From Halobacteriovorax sp. DA5 (GTDB lineage Bacteria > Bdellovibrionota > Bacteriovoracia > Bacteriovoracales > Bacteriovoracaceae), in assembly GCF_002903145.1 (NCBI RefSeq), contig NZ_PPDJ01000001.1, positions 124,001 to 188,000 of the forward strand: a DNA stretch of 64,000 bases. Direction: 5' to 3'. Below are positions 8,363-16,463 of this stretch, in pieces (within the stretch, counting starts at the first letter, position 1; each line of letters begins with the position of its first letter). The notes beneath the pieces were generated by a model. The model was given only the letters and a program-made list of their open reading frames with translations. It was not told the DNA's origin and made no database searches. Made by a program: the position numbers and the translations under genes.

Positions 8363-8390
8363 TAAAGGAAATGATGGCCATATCCGATAA
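8363..8390 (+). promoter_or_regulatory. Sigma-28-like promoter of the WYL/kinase operon
   Basis: TAAAGGAA, 12-base spacer, TCCGATAA. The -10 matches the FliA consensus GCCGATAA at 7 of 8 positions and the -35 begins TAAAG as in the consensus; the spacer is one base longer than typical. Lies 27 bases before the ATG at 8418. Confidence 0.45.
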
Positions 8391-8417
8391 ATATAGTAGG
8401 TTATTTAAGGAGCTGTA

Positions 8418-9203
8418 ATGACGTCATTTTCGTCTATGGAAGATCAAAATTTTTGGAATATTTTGTTTAATTTAGAAGAAATTAGAAAGCCAATCAGTTT
8501 GGTTACTTTCCTAAGAAAAAATCACATTAATCGAGATGAATTCTATATGTTCTATGAGAAGTCTCACTTTTATGGGTTGTCGATTGATCTGCGCCCTAAG
8601 GATGATGAATTCTTATTAATGCCACTTTCTTGGCGTAGAGATTATGGAGATGTATTACTGGAGAATACTTCACATCGTGAATTGATCAAAGATATCCAGG
8701 CCGCTTGTAAAGAAGGAAGAGTGTGTGAGTTTACTTTCTTAGATCAATCAAAAAAGAAAGTTAGACCTTGGCGAGTCGTTCTTTCTCAAAATCTATATAA
8801 AGTCATTAGTGAAGATGTTGTGACTAAGAAATTAATCACTATTGATATGAACGAAGTCGATGATATTGAATTTCAAGAATTCGACTACTCTTCCATGTAT
8901 TCACGATTTGAAATTGAAGAATATATCAATGCCTTAAGACATATTGATGGAAGTGACCAGCGTTTAGTTCTAAAGTTAAATTATGGCTTTGAGTTACCTC
9001 CAATTAGTAATTTAATCTTTCTTGGTCATCCATACTCAACAACAAATCAGTATGGAGAAATCATTTGGGCGGCCTCAGTTGAAAAGTCGCTATACTTATT
9101 TGACTGGCTATATTCAATGCGCGATCAAATTGAAATTCTTGAACCAAGTTGTATTAAAGAAGAATTTGAGGAGTTTTGCCAGAAAAGAAGAAATGCTGCA
9201 TAA
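8418..9203 (+). CDS. WYL-domain protein (probable regulator)
   Basis: Residues ~90-155 fit a WYL domain (CEFTFLDQSKKKVRPWRVV, then LYKVISEDVVTKKLITIDM), a ligand- or nucleic-acid-sensing module of bacterial regulators. The C-terminus (EIIWAASVEKSLYLFDWLY, then EILEPSCIKEEFEEF) fits the WCX extension that follows it. The N-terminal ~80 residues could form the usual winged helix but show no clear helix-turn-helix by eye. Ribosome site AAGGAG lies 7 bases before ATG. It is the first gene of a probable operon with the IspZ-like protein, kinase and phosphatase. Confidence 0.7.
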   Translation: MTSFSSMEDQNFWNILFNLEEIRKPISLVTFLRKNHINRDEFYMFYEKSHFYGLSIDLRPKDDEFLLMPLSWRRDYGDVLLENTSHRELIKDIQAACKEGRVCEFTFLDQSKKKVRPWRVVLSQNLYKVISEDVVTKKLITIDMNEVDDIEFQEFDYSSMYSRFEIEEYINALRHIDGSDQRLVLKLNYGFELPPISNLIFLGHPYSTTNQYGEIIWAASVEKSLYLFDWLYSMRDQIEILEPSCIKEEFEEFCQKRRNAA

Positions 9204-9214
9204 TCCGATATGAG

Positions 9215-9826
9215 ATGAAAAAGAATAACTTATTTCTAATATCGTTTCTCCCAGCGCTTCTTTATTGGTATCTGGAAGAAACACAGACAGTGGAGATTGC
9301 CATTATTGGTGGTCTTTCACTGGCGATTATAGAAATCATATTTGAAAAGATCTTCTTTAAACATATTCACTCTATTTCTAAATTAAATTTCATTATCATT
9401 CTAGTTCTTGGACCAATCTCTTTAATTGGACACGATGGTGTGTGGTTTAAGCTTCAGCCATTTTTTACAGGCCTCTTTCTAAGTGGCTTTCTGATCTTTA
9501 ATCTTAGGCAAGGAAAAAGCTTAATGCTTACCATGATGGAAGATATGGAAAAGAAAGCAAATATTCCCGAAGAGATCATGACAAAGATCGAGTACCACTT
9601 GGCTTATTTCTTACTCTTTAATGGAATCTTTATGGGCTACCTTGCTATTTATGAATCAACTTCACGTTGGGCCTTCTTTAAATCCATCGGTTTCTATATC
9701 GTTTTTGCCGTCTTTCTTGTTTTAGAAATTATTATAATAAGACGTGAGGTTAAGAAGATTATGCTTGAGCAAATGCACTCTCAAGCCGATATGCTACATA
9801 CACACCGTGGAGGACCATTTGACTAA
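9215..9826 (+). CDS. IspZ/YciB-family membrane protein (septation protein A)
   Basis: A 203-residue protein with about five membrane helices. The family signature region is recognisable: GPISLIGHDGVWFKLQPFF, corresponding to the GLTLFFHNDxFIKWKVT stretch of E. coli YciB, and FLPALLYWYL at the N-terminus. YciB/IspZ is an inner-membrane protein linked to envelope integrity and division. I chose ATG 9215 rather than the frame start at 9176 because the latter lies inside the WYL gene. The 3' end overlaps the kinase gene by 8 bases and contains its ribosome site. Confidence 0.75.
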   Translation: MKKNNLFLISFLPALLYWYLEETQTVEIAIIGGLSLAIIEIIFEKIFFKHIHSISKLNFIIILVLGPISLIGHDGVWFKLQPFFTGLFLSGFLIFNLRQGKSLMLTMMEDMEKKANIPEEIMTKIEYHLAYFLLFNGIFMGYLAIYESTSRWAFFKSIGFYIVFAVFLVLEIIIIRREVKKIMLEQMHSQADMLHTHRGGPFD

Positions 9827-10565
9827 AACAGGCGATATAGTTGAGATTGAAGAGTTTGATATTGTTCCTGGGCGCACCCTTGCCGGGCGTTATGTTGTCA
9901 TTGAGAAACTTGGTTCTGGTTACGAAGGTGAAGTTTACCGCGTAAGAGAAAAACACACCAATATTGAAAGGGCCGTAAAAATTTACTTCCCGCAAAGAAA
10001 TAAGAAATTCAAGGTAAGCACTAGATATTCATTGAAGCTTGAAAAGCTTAAACATAGTCCAATTGTTATGGACTGCCTATCGCATGAATTAATTACTCTT
10101 AAAGGTCAAAAAGTTGCCTGCTTAACATCTGAGTTTATTGAAGGGGAGATGCTTGGAGAGTTTATTCAAAAACAAAAGAATAAGCGTCTGGAAATCTTTT
10201 CTGCCATCCACTTACTTTATTCGATTGTTGTCGGTGTTGAATCAATCCACTTAGAAGGTGAGTATCATGGTGACCTTCATACTGAAAATATTATTATTCG
10301 TCGCTTTGGATTAGAGTTTGATTTAAAGATTATCGATCTTCACCACTGGGGCGATTCGAAAAAAGATAATCGCGATGAAGATATTATCAAAATCATCAGA
10401 ATTTTCTATGATATCCTAGGAGGACAGAAGCATTATAAAAAGCTATCACCATCGATTAAGTACATTATTTGTGGACTTAAACGTGGGATGATCTTAAATC
10501 GTTTTAAGAATATTAGTATGCTTCGCTATCACCTAGAAACCATGGATTGGTCAGATGCCGTTTAA
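9819..10565 (+). CDS. Ser/Thr protein kinase-like protein (TTG start)
   Basis: Protein-kinase fold of 248 residues. Gly-rich loop LGSGYEGEVY (31-40), ATP-binding Lys 54 in RAVKIY, catalytic loop YHGDLHTENIII (149-160, HGD in place of HRD), and metal-binding Asp 173 in IIDLHHW (DLH in place of DFG). These variants are common in divergent bacterial kinases that keep activity. No membrane segment or PASTA domain. The start is TTG at 9819, preceded by GTGGAGG 6 bases upstream; no ATG lies nearby. It overlaps the upstream gene by 8 bases and the PP2C phosphatase by 11, so the three are translationally coupled. Confidence 0.82.
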   Translation: MTKTGDIVEIEEFDIVPGRTLAGRYVVIEKLGSGYEGEVYRVREKHTNIERAVKIYFPQRNKKFKVSTRYSLKLEKLKHSPIVMDCLSHELITLKGQKVACLTSEFIEGEMLGEFIQKQKNKRLEIFSAIHLLYSIVVGVESIHLEGEYHGDLHTENIIIRRFGLEFDLKIIDLHHWGDSKKDNRDEDIIKIIRIFYDILGGQKHYKKLSPSIKYIICGLKRGMILNRFKNISMLRYHLETMDWSDAV

Positions 10566-11328
10566 GAAAATTGTTTCCGATATACAAGAATTTGAACATG
10601 AAATTTTCGATTTTGGTGATTATCGAATTGGTTACTTCATAGCTAAACACAAACTAAAAGAAACTAATGACAATAACGAAGATGCACTCTTTATTAGTGG
10701 TGAAGAGAAATCTTTTGTTGTTGGGGTTTCTGACGGTGCTGGAGGACATCCACGTGGCCGAGATGCGGCCGTTGCTATCGTTGAAGCTGTGGCCCAGTAT
10801 AAAGATGGAAGTAATTGTATTGAACTTATTGAAACGGCCAATCAACACGTCTCTGACCTTAAGGCCGGAGCAAGATCAACTCTTGCCTTTGCCCAGATCA
10901 AAGATGATATGGTTCGTTTCTACCACGTTGGGGATTCGGAAATTCTTTATTGGAATGCCCACGGCAATGAAATCTATACTTCCACTCCACACTCTGGAGT
11001 TGGCCACATGGTTAAGGCCGGAGTTCTAGGTCAGGAAGAATCCCTTGCTCACCCTGAAAGAAATTACGTTAATAACCTCATGGGTGATGACGTCATTAAA
11101 ATTGAATCAACTTCTGGGGCCAATATTAAAAAAGGTCACACCATTCTCATTGGAAGTGATGGTTTATTCGACAATATCCCTCATGACTCCCTTACTGAAC
11201 TTATTGGACAGGGGATTTTTGATAAGTCATTTGAAAACCTCGCTGAGTTTTGTAAAATTCAAAACGAAGATGCTTGGCTTAAGTACGATGACATCTCTTT
11301 TATCGCGATTCGAAAGGTTAAGGCTTAG
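10555..11328 (+). CDS. PP2C-family protein serine/threonine phosphatase
   Basis: Metal-dependent phosphatase with the PP2C motif series: NNEDA (40-44), VGVSDGAGGH (57-66), GARSTLAFA, YHVGDSEI, IGSDGLFDN and YDDISFIAI. The metal-binding Asp residues are all present, so it should be active. It overlaps the kinase gene by 11 bases, the normal arrangement of a kinase with its opposing phosphatase. There is no membrane segment. The 3' end overlaps pheA on the opposite strand by 4 bases. Confidence 0.9.
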   Translation: MPFKKIVSDIQEFEHEIFDFGDYRIGYFIAKHKLKETNDNNEDALFISGEEKSFVVGVSDGAGGHPRGRDAAVAIVEAVAQYKDGSNCIELIETANQHVSDLKAGARSTLAFAQIKDDMVRFYHVGDSEILYWNAHGNEIYTSTPHSGVGHMVKAGVLGQEESLAHPERNYVNNLMGDDVIKIESTSGANIKKGHTILIGSDGLFDNIPHDSLTELIGQGIFDKSFENLAEFCKIQNEDAWLKYDDISFIAIRKVKA

Positions 11329-12158
11329 AATTGTCCAGCAGGATAACTTCCAAGAATCTTAATGTCATTAGCGTCGCGCTTTAACTCTTTAAGGCATTCT
11401 TGAACCTTGTCATTGTGAAGGGCACCCATGAAGTCCACGTAGAAGATATATTTAAACGGCTCGTGTGGAATAGGGCGGGATTCTAGTTTTGTTAAGTTGA
11501 TGCTGTAGTCAGCGAAAACTTGCAGGCACCCTAGAAGAGCTCCTGGGTGGTGCTTTGTTGTGAAAGCGATACTTGTTTTTTCTTTCCCAATTCCTGTTGG
11601 AATATTCTTTTCTTTGACGAAAATTAGAAAGCGCGTGTAGTTTGCCGCTTCATCTTGAATCTTTTCTTGAATGATATTAAGGCCGTAGTAGTCAGCGCAT
11701 AGACGAGATCCAACACAGGCTTCATTCAAAGACTTCGACTCTGAGATAATTTTGGCAGAACCTGCCGTGTCGAATTCAGCAACAGGTTTTAGGCCTTGAT
11801 CTTTAAAAAAGCCATGGCATTGGGCCAAGGCAATCGGGTGAGAGTAGACGGCCTTAATGTCCGCTACATCAACACCCTGATTGGCCATAAGGCAATGGTT
11901 AATTTCTAGGTAGAGTTCGCCAATGGCAAAGAAGTCATGTTTAAAAATTAAATCCATATTGATATCGACGTTTCCGACGATGCTATTTTCGATAGGTAAG
12001 ATGGCACAAGCGACTTCCTCATTTTCAAGGGCGCTACATACGTCTTCACTTAGGGCAATGCCCACGGCCTTAACGTCTTTACCAAAATATTTATAGAGTG
12101 CTTCTTCTGAGTAAGAACCTTTGGTGCCTTGAAATGCTACCTTCATGCCTTTATTCAA
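11325..12158 (-). CDS. pheA: Prephenate dehydratase
   Basis: Converts prephenate to phenylpyruvate. The catalytic domain (about 1-185) shows FQGTKGSYSEEAL, LPIENSIVGNV and NYTRFLIF with the catalytic TRF. A C-terminal ACT domain (TSIAFTTKHHPGALLGCLQ; LTKLESRPIPHEPFKYIFY) should bind Phe for feedback inhibition. There is no chorismate mutase domain; that activity is in the first gene of the operon. The start may be TTG 12158, overlapping the tyrA stop as TTGA, or ATG at 12146, which fits the usual N-terminus. Confidence 0.92.
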   Translation of the reverse strand: MNKGMKVAFQGTKGSYSEEALYKYFGKDVKAVGIALSEDVCSALENEEVACAILPIENSIVGNVDINMDLIFKHDFFAIGELYLEINHCLMANQGVDVADIKAVYSHPIALAQCHGFFKDQGLKPVAEFDTAGSAKIISESKSLNEACVGSRLCADYYGLNIIQEKIQDEAANYTRFLIFVKEKNIPTGIGKEKTSIAFTTKHHPGALLGCLQVFADYSINLTKLESRPIPHEPFKYIFYVDFMGALHNDKVQECLKELKRDANDIKILGSYPAGQF

Positions 12159-12886
12159 TTCTCAAGCCTTTTAACTACTTTATTAAATGATTCAATAAAG
12201 TCCTCACGGGTTTGTTTGGCATATTGATTATGCTCATTCATATCCGCGAATAATTCCCATGAATCATTTTCGACAGTCTTGAGAATTTTTAAAAGTCTTC
12301 GGTAACCTTTAGTATCGATAGGAAGTTTTTTCGCATCCATATCCATTAGCGTTCTCCCAATCATGTGAGTGAGTAGAAGAGAGTGTGAGATTTGTTTGTC
12401 GTGTTCTGCGGCAGTTGTTTCAATAACTTTAATCCCATGAAAACGCATAAAGGCACAGATCTTTTGATAATACTTATCTTCAATGCGAACAGGACAAACC
12501 GCTATCTTTGTTCCAAATAATGTTTCACCTGCTGAGTCCGGTCCAAACATTGGGTGAATTGCAAGGATACTTACTGATTCAGGTAAGTATTTCTTCATCA
12601 CCTCAACAGGCATTTCTTTGACAGAACAAACATCAGCAACGAGAGCATCCTTTGATAACATTGGTGCTATTTCTTTAATGACTGATTCAAATTTATTCAT
12701 TGGAACAAAAGGGATGACGATTGGATTACTTGCAACTTCTTTAAGAGACTTGAAGTGACAACCCATGGCCTCAACTTCCGTTTTTACACTTTCGTTGATG
12801 TCATAAACCTCAACTGTAAAATCTTCTTCTAGGTATTTTGAAATTAACTTACCAAGTCGTCCGAAACCAATTATTCCAACTTTCAT
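12155..12886 (-). CDS. tyrA: Prephenate dehydrogenase (TyrA family)
   Basis: NAD(P)-dependent oxidative decarboxylation of prephenate to 4-hydroxyphenylpyruvate. Rossmann motif GIIGFGRLGKLI at the N-terminus; ILAIHPMFGPDSAGETLFG is the TyrA substrate-site motif; the helical dimerisation domain has AAEHDKQISHSLLLTHMIG. At 243 residues it is short, ending soon after the helical domain with no ACT domain. ATG 12886 overlaps the aminotransferase stop by one base (TAATG); a TTG two codons upstream is possible. Confidence 0.9.
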   Translation of the reverse strand: MKVGIIGFGRLGKLISKYLEEDFTVEVYDINESVKTEVEAMGCHFKSLKEVASNPIVIPFVPMNKFESVIKEIAPMLSKDALVADVCSVKEMPVEVMKKYLPESVSILAIHPMFGPDSAGETLFGTKIAVCPVRIEDKYYQKICAFMRFHGIKVIETTAAEHDKQISHSLLLTHMIGRTLMDMDAKKLPIDTKGYRRLLKILKTVENDSWELFADMNEHNQYAKQTREDFIESFNKVVKRLEN

Positions 12887-14043
12887 TAACAAAGAACCTT
12901 TTTTATATTTTCATAAGCTTGTTCAATACGTTCAACAGAATCTGTAAAAGCTAGGCGAATATAATCATCTTGACCAAAAAACTTTCCTGGAACAAGAGCG
13001 ACACCAGCTTCTTCAATTAGCTTTTGAACCATCTCAATAGAATCCTTTACGATACCTTTTTCAATAAATGGTTTTATATCTAAGAATAGATAAAATGCTC
13101 CTTGAGGCTTAGAGACTTTAAAGAGTTGAGAAAATAATTCATAGGCACGAGCTTTTCGCTCATGCATGGTCTTAAGCATATCGCCAATAATTTCATCACT
13201 ATGCTCAATGGCATTGATTGCACCATATTGAGTAAAAGGTGGAATATTTCCACAAAGATGACCTTGAAAACTATCAACTTTCTTAATGAATTCTTCCTTG
13301 GCAATCATGTAACCGACACGAAAGCCTGTCATACAAAATGATTTTGAAAAGCTTTGAATTGAAATTGAACGATCTGCGATTTCTTTACCAAGCATAAGAG
13401 GTGAGACGAATTCACAGTCATAAGTCAGAGACTCGTAGGCTTCATCACTTACGATAATTAAATCATGAGCAATAGCAAGCTCTCCAAGTTCTGTTAATTC
13501 TTTTCTTGTATACACAGCACCTGATGGATTATTTGGTGTATTGATATAGATTGCTTTTGTCTTAGATGTAATAGCGTTCTTAATTGCATCAAGATCAAGG
13601 TGAAAATCTTCTTGTGAATTAACAAAAACAGACTTTCCTCCAGCTAGCTTGATACTTTCAGGAATAGTTACCCAATATGGGATAGGGACGATAACTTCAT
13701 CACCTTCATCTAGAATTGATTGAAAAGAGTTGAAAATAATTTGCTTTGAGCCATTACCTACGAGAATATTTTGAGGGCCAATCTGAGTATTGCAACGTTT
13801 GTTAAAGTAATTTGCAATAGCTTGCCTTAACTCTGGCTCACCACTTACTGAAGAATACTTAGTTTTCCCTTTCTTGAGGGCCTCATAGATTGCTTCAAGA
13901 ATACTTTCTTTTGGTAGAAAATCAGGCTCACCGATATTTAAACCGATGATATCCTTTCCTTGATTTCTAAGGTTTGTAATTTGTGCCGATATCTGGATAC
14001 TTCCAGACGGAGCAATTCCTTCCACTCTTTCAGATACTTTCAT
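12886..14043 (-). CDS. Class I aminotransferase (aspartate/aromatic, PLP)
   Basis: PLP-dependent transaminase of 385 residues. PLP-binding signs: INTPNNPSGAVY, VSDEAYESL, and SFSKSFCMTGFRVGY with the Schiff-base Lys. The N-terminal IGLNIGEPDF and YSSVSGEPELRQAI are typical of the aspartate aminotransferase subgroup I-gamma. Placed between DAHP synthase-chorismate mutase and TyrA, it probably transaminates phenylpyruvate and hydroxyphenylpyruvate (or prephenate). Specificity is inferred from context; an aspartate role cannot be excluded. Confidence 0.88.
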   Translation of the reverse strand: MKVSERVEGIAPSGSIQISAQITNLRNQGKDIIGLNIGEPDFLPKESILEAIYEALKKGKTKYSSVSGEPELRQAIANYFNKRCNTQIGPQNILVGNGSKQIIFNSFQSILDEGDEVIVPIPYWVTIPESIKLAGGKSVFVNSQEDFHLDLDAIKNAITSKTKAIYINTPNNPSGAVYTRKELTELGELAIAHDLIIVSDEAYESLTYDCEFVSPLMLGKEIADRSISIQSFSKSFCMTGFRVGYMIAKEEFIKKVDSFQGHLCGNIPPFTQYGAINAIEHSDEIIGDMLKTMHERKARAYELFSQLFKVSKPQGAFYLFLDIKPFIEKGIVKDSIEMVQKLIEEAGVALVPGKFFGQDDYIRLAFTDSVERIEQAYENIKKVLC

Positions 14044-14062
14044 AATTTAATTATATCACTTT

Positions 14063-15154
14063 TTAAGATTCTTTCTTAAAATCATTCATCATTCGAGTTT
14101 GTTCTCTAACTGATTCAGTGTGAATTGCGTGGTATAGCTCTTCAACAAATCTGCGATCAAGAGATAGCTTTTCACCCTTAGCAATACGATCATTCATTAG
14201 CGTATCCATTCTTCCTACTTGAAGTGGAGTTACGTTATTTGCACTCTTAAGTGCACCAATCTGCTTAACGATATTCATACGCATATGCATAAACTCTAGG
14301 ATATCATTATCAATTTGATCGATTTTATTTCTAAGTTTATTAAGTTCGTCTTCAAAGCCATCATTGTGTCCAATAGCATCTCTTACTTGTAGGTGAGTGA
14401 TGATATCGTGAAGCATTTTTGGAGTTACCTGTTGAGCGGCATCACTTAATGCTTTTTCTGGAGTGATATGAGTTTCAACCATCACACCATCCATATTCAT
14501 ATCCATGGCCTTCTGACATACTTCTCCAATTAGGTTGCGATTCCCTGCAATGTGTGAAGGGTCACAGATAATTGGAAGCTCAGGCATAAGTCTTTTTAAT
14601 TCAATTGGAATTGCCCAGTAAGGCTTATTTCTATATTTCGTTTTTTCTGCACTTGAAAAACCTCTGTGAATCGCAGCAAGTTTATCAAGACCTACATTTG
14701 AGAACCTTTCGATAGCACCCATCCAAAGAGCAAGGTCTAAGTTGATTGGGTTCTTCACCATAACAGGAATATCGACACCTTTAAGAGCTTCTGCAATTTC
14801 TTGAACAGCAAAAGGTGAAACAGTTGTACGTGCCCCAATCCAAAGAATATCAACGTTATGTTTTAGTGCTAATTCAACGTGAGAAGCATTGGCAACTTCA
14901 GTTGTAATTGGAATATTAAAATCTTTTCTAACTTGTTCCATCCAAGGAAGACCAACAAGACCTACACCTTCAAATGTATTAGGGCGAGTTCTTGGCTTCC
15001 AAATTCCTGCACGAAAGGCGTCCACTTTGCCATTCTCCACGAGCTCTTTTGCAATTTGATATACTTGCTCTTCACTTTCCGCAGAACACGGGCCTGCGAT
15101 AACAAGTGGTTTTTCATCAATTTTTATCCAAGAGTTTAGTGGCGCTATTTTCAT
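14063..15154 (-). CDS. Bifunctional DAHP synthase / chorismate mutase
   Basis: First step of the shikimate pathway fused to the chorismate branch point. Residues ~1-265 are the KDSA-like (type I-beta) DAHP synthase: PLVIAGPCSAESEEQV, FRAGIWKPRTRPNTFEG, PVMVKNPINLDLALW, PIICDPSHIAGNR. Residues ~275-350 are a type II (AroQ) chorismate mutase: LNKLRNKIDQIDNDILEFM and MNIVKQIGALKS. This synthase-first arrangement is the one best known from Bacteroidetes. It begins the operon, behind a good promoter and ribosome site (AAAGGATG). Confidence 0.92.
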   Translation of the reverse strand: MKIAPLNSWIKIDEKPLVIAGPCSAESEEQVYQIAKELVENGKVDAFRAGIWKPRTRPNTFEGVGLVGLPWMEQVRKDFNIPITTEVANASHVELALKHNVDILWIGARTTVSPFAVQEIAEALKGVDIPVMVKNPINLDLALWMGAIERFSNVGLDKLAAIHRGFSSAEKTKYRNKPYWAIPIELKRLMPELPIICDPSHIAGNRNLIGEVCQKAMDMNMDGVMVETHITPEKALSDAAQQVTPKMLHDIITHLQVRDAIGHNDGFEDELNKLRNKIDQIDNDILEFMHMRMNIVKQIGALKSANNVTPLQVGRMDTLMNDRIAKGEKLSLDRRFVEELYHAIHTESVREQTRMMNDFKKES

Positions 15155-15198
15155 GTGACATCCTTTAGGCTTTCTTTTTGGTCAAGTATTAAGATAAA

Positions 15199-15227
15199 TT
15201 TATATTACTCAATACAATACTATTCAA
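15199..15227 (-). promoter_or_regulatory. Sigma-70-type promoter of the aromatic operon
   Basis: On the minus strand TTGAAT (15227-15222), 17-base spacer, TATAAA (15204-15199), about 45 bases before the DAHP synthase start. I see no attenuator or T-box-like structure between it and the gene. Confidence 0.65.
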
Positions 15228-15358
15228 GTCTTTAACTCATCGAAATTGACTTAAATTTTCTTAATTTATTCAGTGTTTATTTGTTCTAAATGGAATTATT
15301 TGCTTAGGGATAGTTATGGGCCCAATATACTCGAAATATAATGAACCCACGACAAGAA

Positions 15359-15796
15359 TTATGGAATATAAATAGCTGAGTTTTTCTCGTTTTCTTTCAC
15401 TTCTAGACGTGAAATCCAAACGCGACCGTCTGTCTTCTTTTTAATTAGTTCAGACATTTTCTCATAAACAAATTCGGCCGTTCCTTCCATTCCTGCATTT
15501 GGAAGCACTCGAAGTTGAACAACACCAGCTTCATCAAGTTTTTTAAATTCTTCCATAAATGGATCGTCTTGTGATGCAAGGAAAGTGTGATCAAACATAT
15601 CATCAAGCCAAGCTTTAACGTCTTTAAGATCACCAAAGTCCATTACCCACATTTCCTTAGTCAGCTGTGAACATTCAAATTCAAAGTGGAATGAGCGTGA
15701 GTATCCGTGAACGAATCGGCAATGTGAATCTGCTTTCCATTGACGGTGTGTACATGGGAAGCCATAGAAGTGTTTTGTTGATTTAAAAGTGGCCAT
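15359..15796 (-). CDS. QueD-like 6-carboxytetrahydropterin synthase family protein
   Basis: Member of the PTPS/QueD fold, which makes 6-carboxytetrahydropterin for queuosine synthesis. The active-site stretch THRQWKADSHCRFVHGYS (16-33) carries His17, catalytic Cys26 and His30. The usual HGH zinc pair reads HGY here, so the third ligand must come from elsewhere (His25 is a candidate). The Glu near residue 105 (GMEGTAEFV) fits the conserved PTxEN-like position. No other queuosine gene is adjacent. Ribosome site CGGAGA precedes ATG. Confidence 0.78.
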   Translation of the reverse strand: MATFKSTKHFYGFPCTHRQWKADSHCRFVHGYSRSFHFEFECSQLTKEMWVMDFGDLKDVKAWLDDMFDHTFLASQDDPFMEEFKKLDEAGVVQLRVLPNAGMEGTAEFVYEKMSELIKKKTDGRVWISRLEVKENEKNSAIYIP

Positions 15797-15872
15797 AATT
15801 ATCTCCGTTTAAGTATCTACACACTAGCATAGATCGGGTAATCATGGCCACATGATCTAGCCCCAGATGGGA

Positions 15873-16370
15873 CTATAACTTGATAGTTTTGATATCTTCA
15901 TTAAGTTCTTTCGTAGCTTTTTTGGTAAAGATGAGGGTAGGGGAATACTTGAAAGCTACGCCCAGAACAAGAAGAGTTTGGATAATGAAGATATTGCGAT
16001 TAATATCTTGTCCTCCTTCTGCTGCCACGAGATTTCCTTGTGAAGGGAACCATCTTAGGGCAATAAAGTAAATCGCAACTGGTAAGAGCATATTCACTAG
16101 GCCATTGTAGACCCTCTCTTTCGAACTCTTAGGGGGATTTAAGAATTCATTTAAAAGAGCGAATCCTAGGGATAGAAGTGATAGTGCTGTAAATACCACG
16201 CTCATTACAGGGTTTTGGAAAACTTGAATGGATAAGAGTGCCAAGACACCAAAGAACATATAGCTTAGTAAGCGATACTTCTTGCCCTTGTCATCTTTCT
16301 CCGAAAAGAAATCCACTAAAAAAACTAAATTGAATACTGTGAATACGATTGTTATTGTCATGCCCTGCAT
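15873..16370 (-). CDS. Hypothetical polytopic membrane protein
   Basis: About 165 residues with roughly five hydrophobic helices (TITIVFTVFNLVFLVDFF; LLSYMFFGVLALLSI; VMSVVFTALSLLSLGFALL; LLPVAIYFIALRWF; FIIQTLLVLGVAFKY) and a basic C-terminus. The frame stays open to 16529, but that would run into the divergent polB gene, so ATG 16370 or 16361 is preferred. Neither has a strong ribosome site. I do not recognise the family. Confidence 0.6.
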   Translation of the reverse strand: MQGMTITIVFTVFNLVFLVDFFSEKDDKGKKYRLLSYMFFGVLALLSIQVFQNPVMSVVFTALSLLSLGFALLNEFLNPPKSSKERVYNGLVNMLLPVAIYFIALRWFPSQGNLVAAEGGQDINRNIFIIQTLLVLGVAFKYSPTLIFTKKATKELNEDIKTIKL

Positions 16371-16463
16371 ATCGGGGCTTTTACCAATGTCTAAACTTAA
16401 GAAAATGCTAAAAAAGGCTAAATCCTCTTTAACAAATTGCTTTAAATAAGCTACGCTCTGTCT

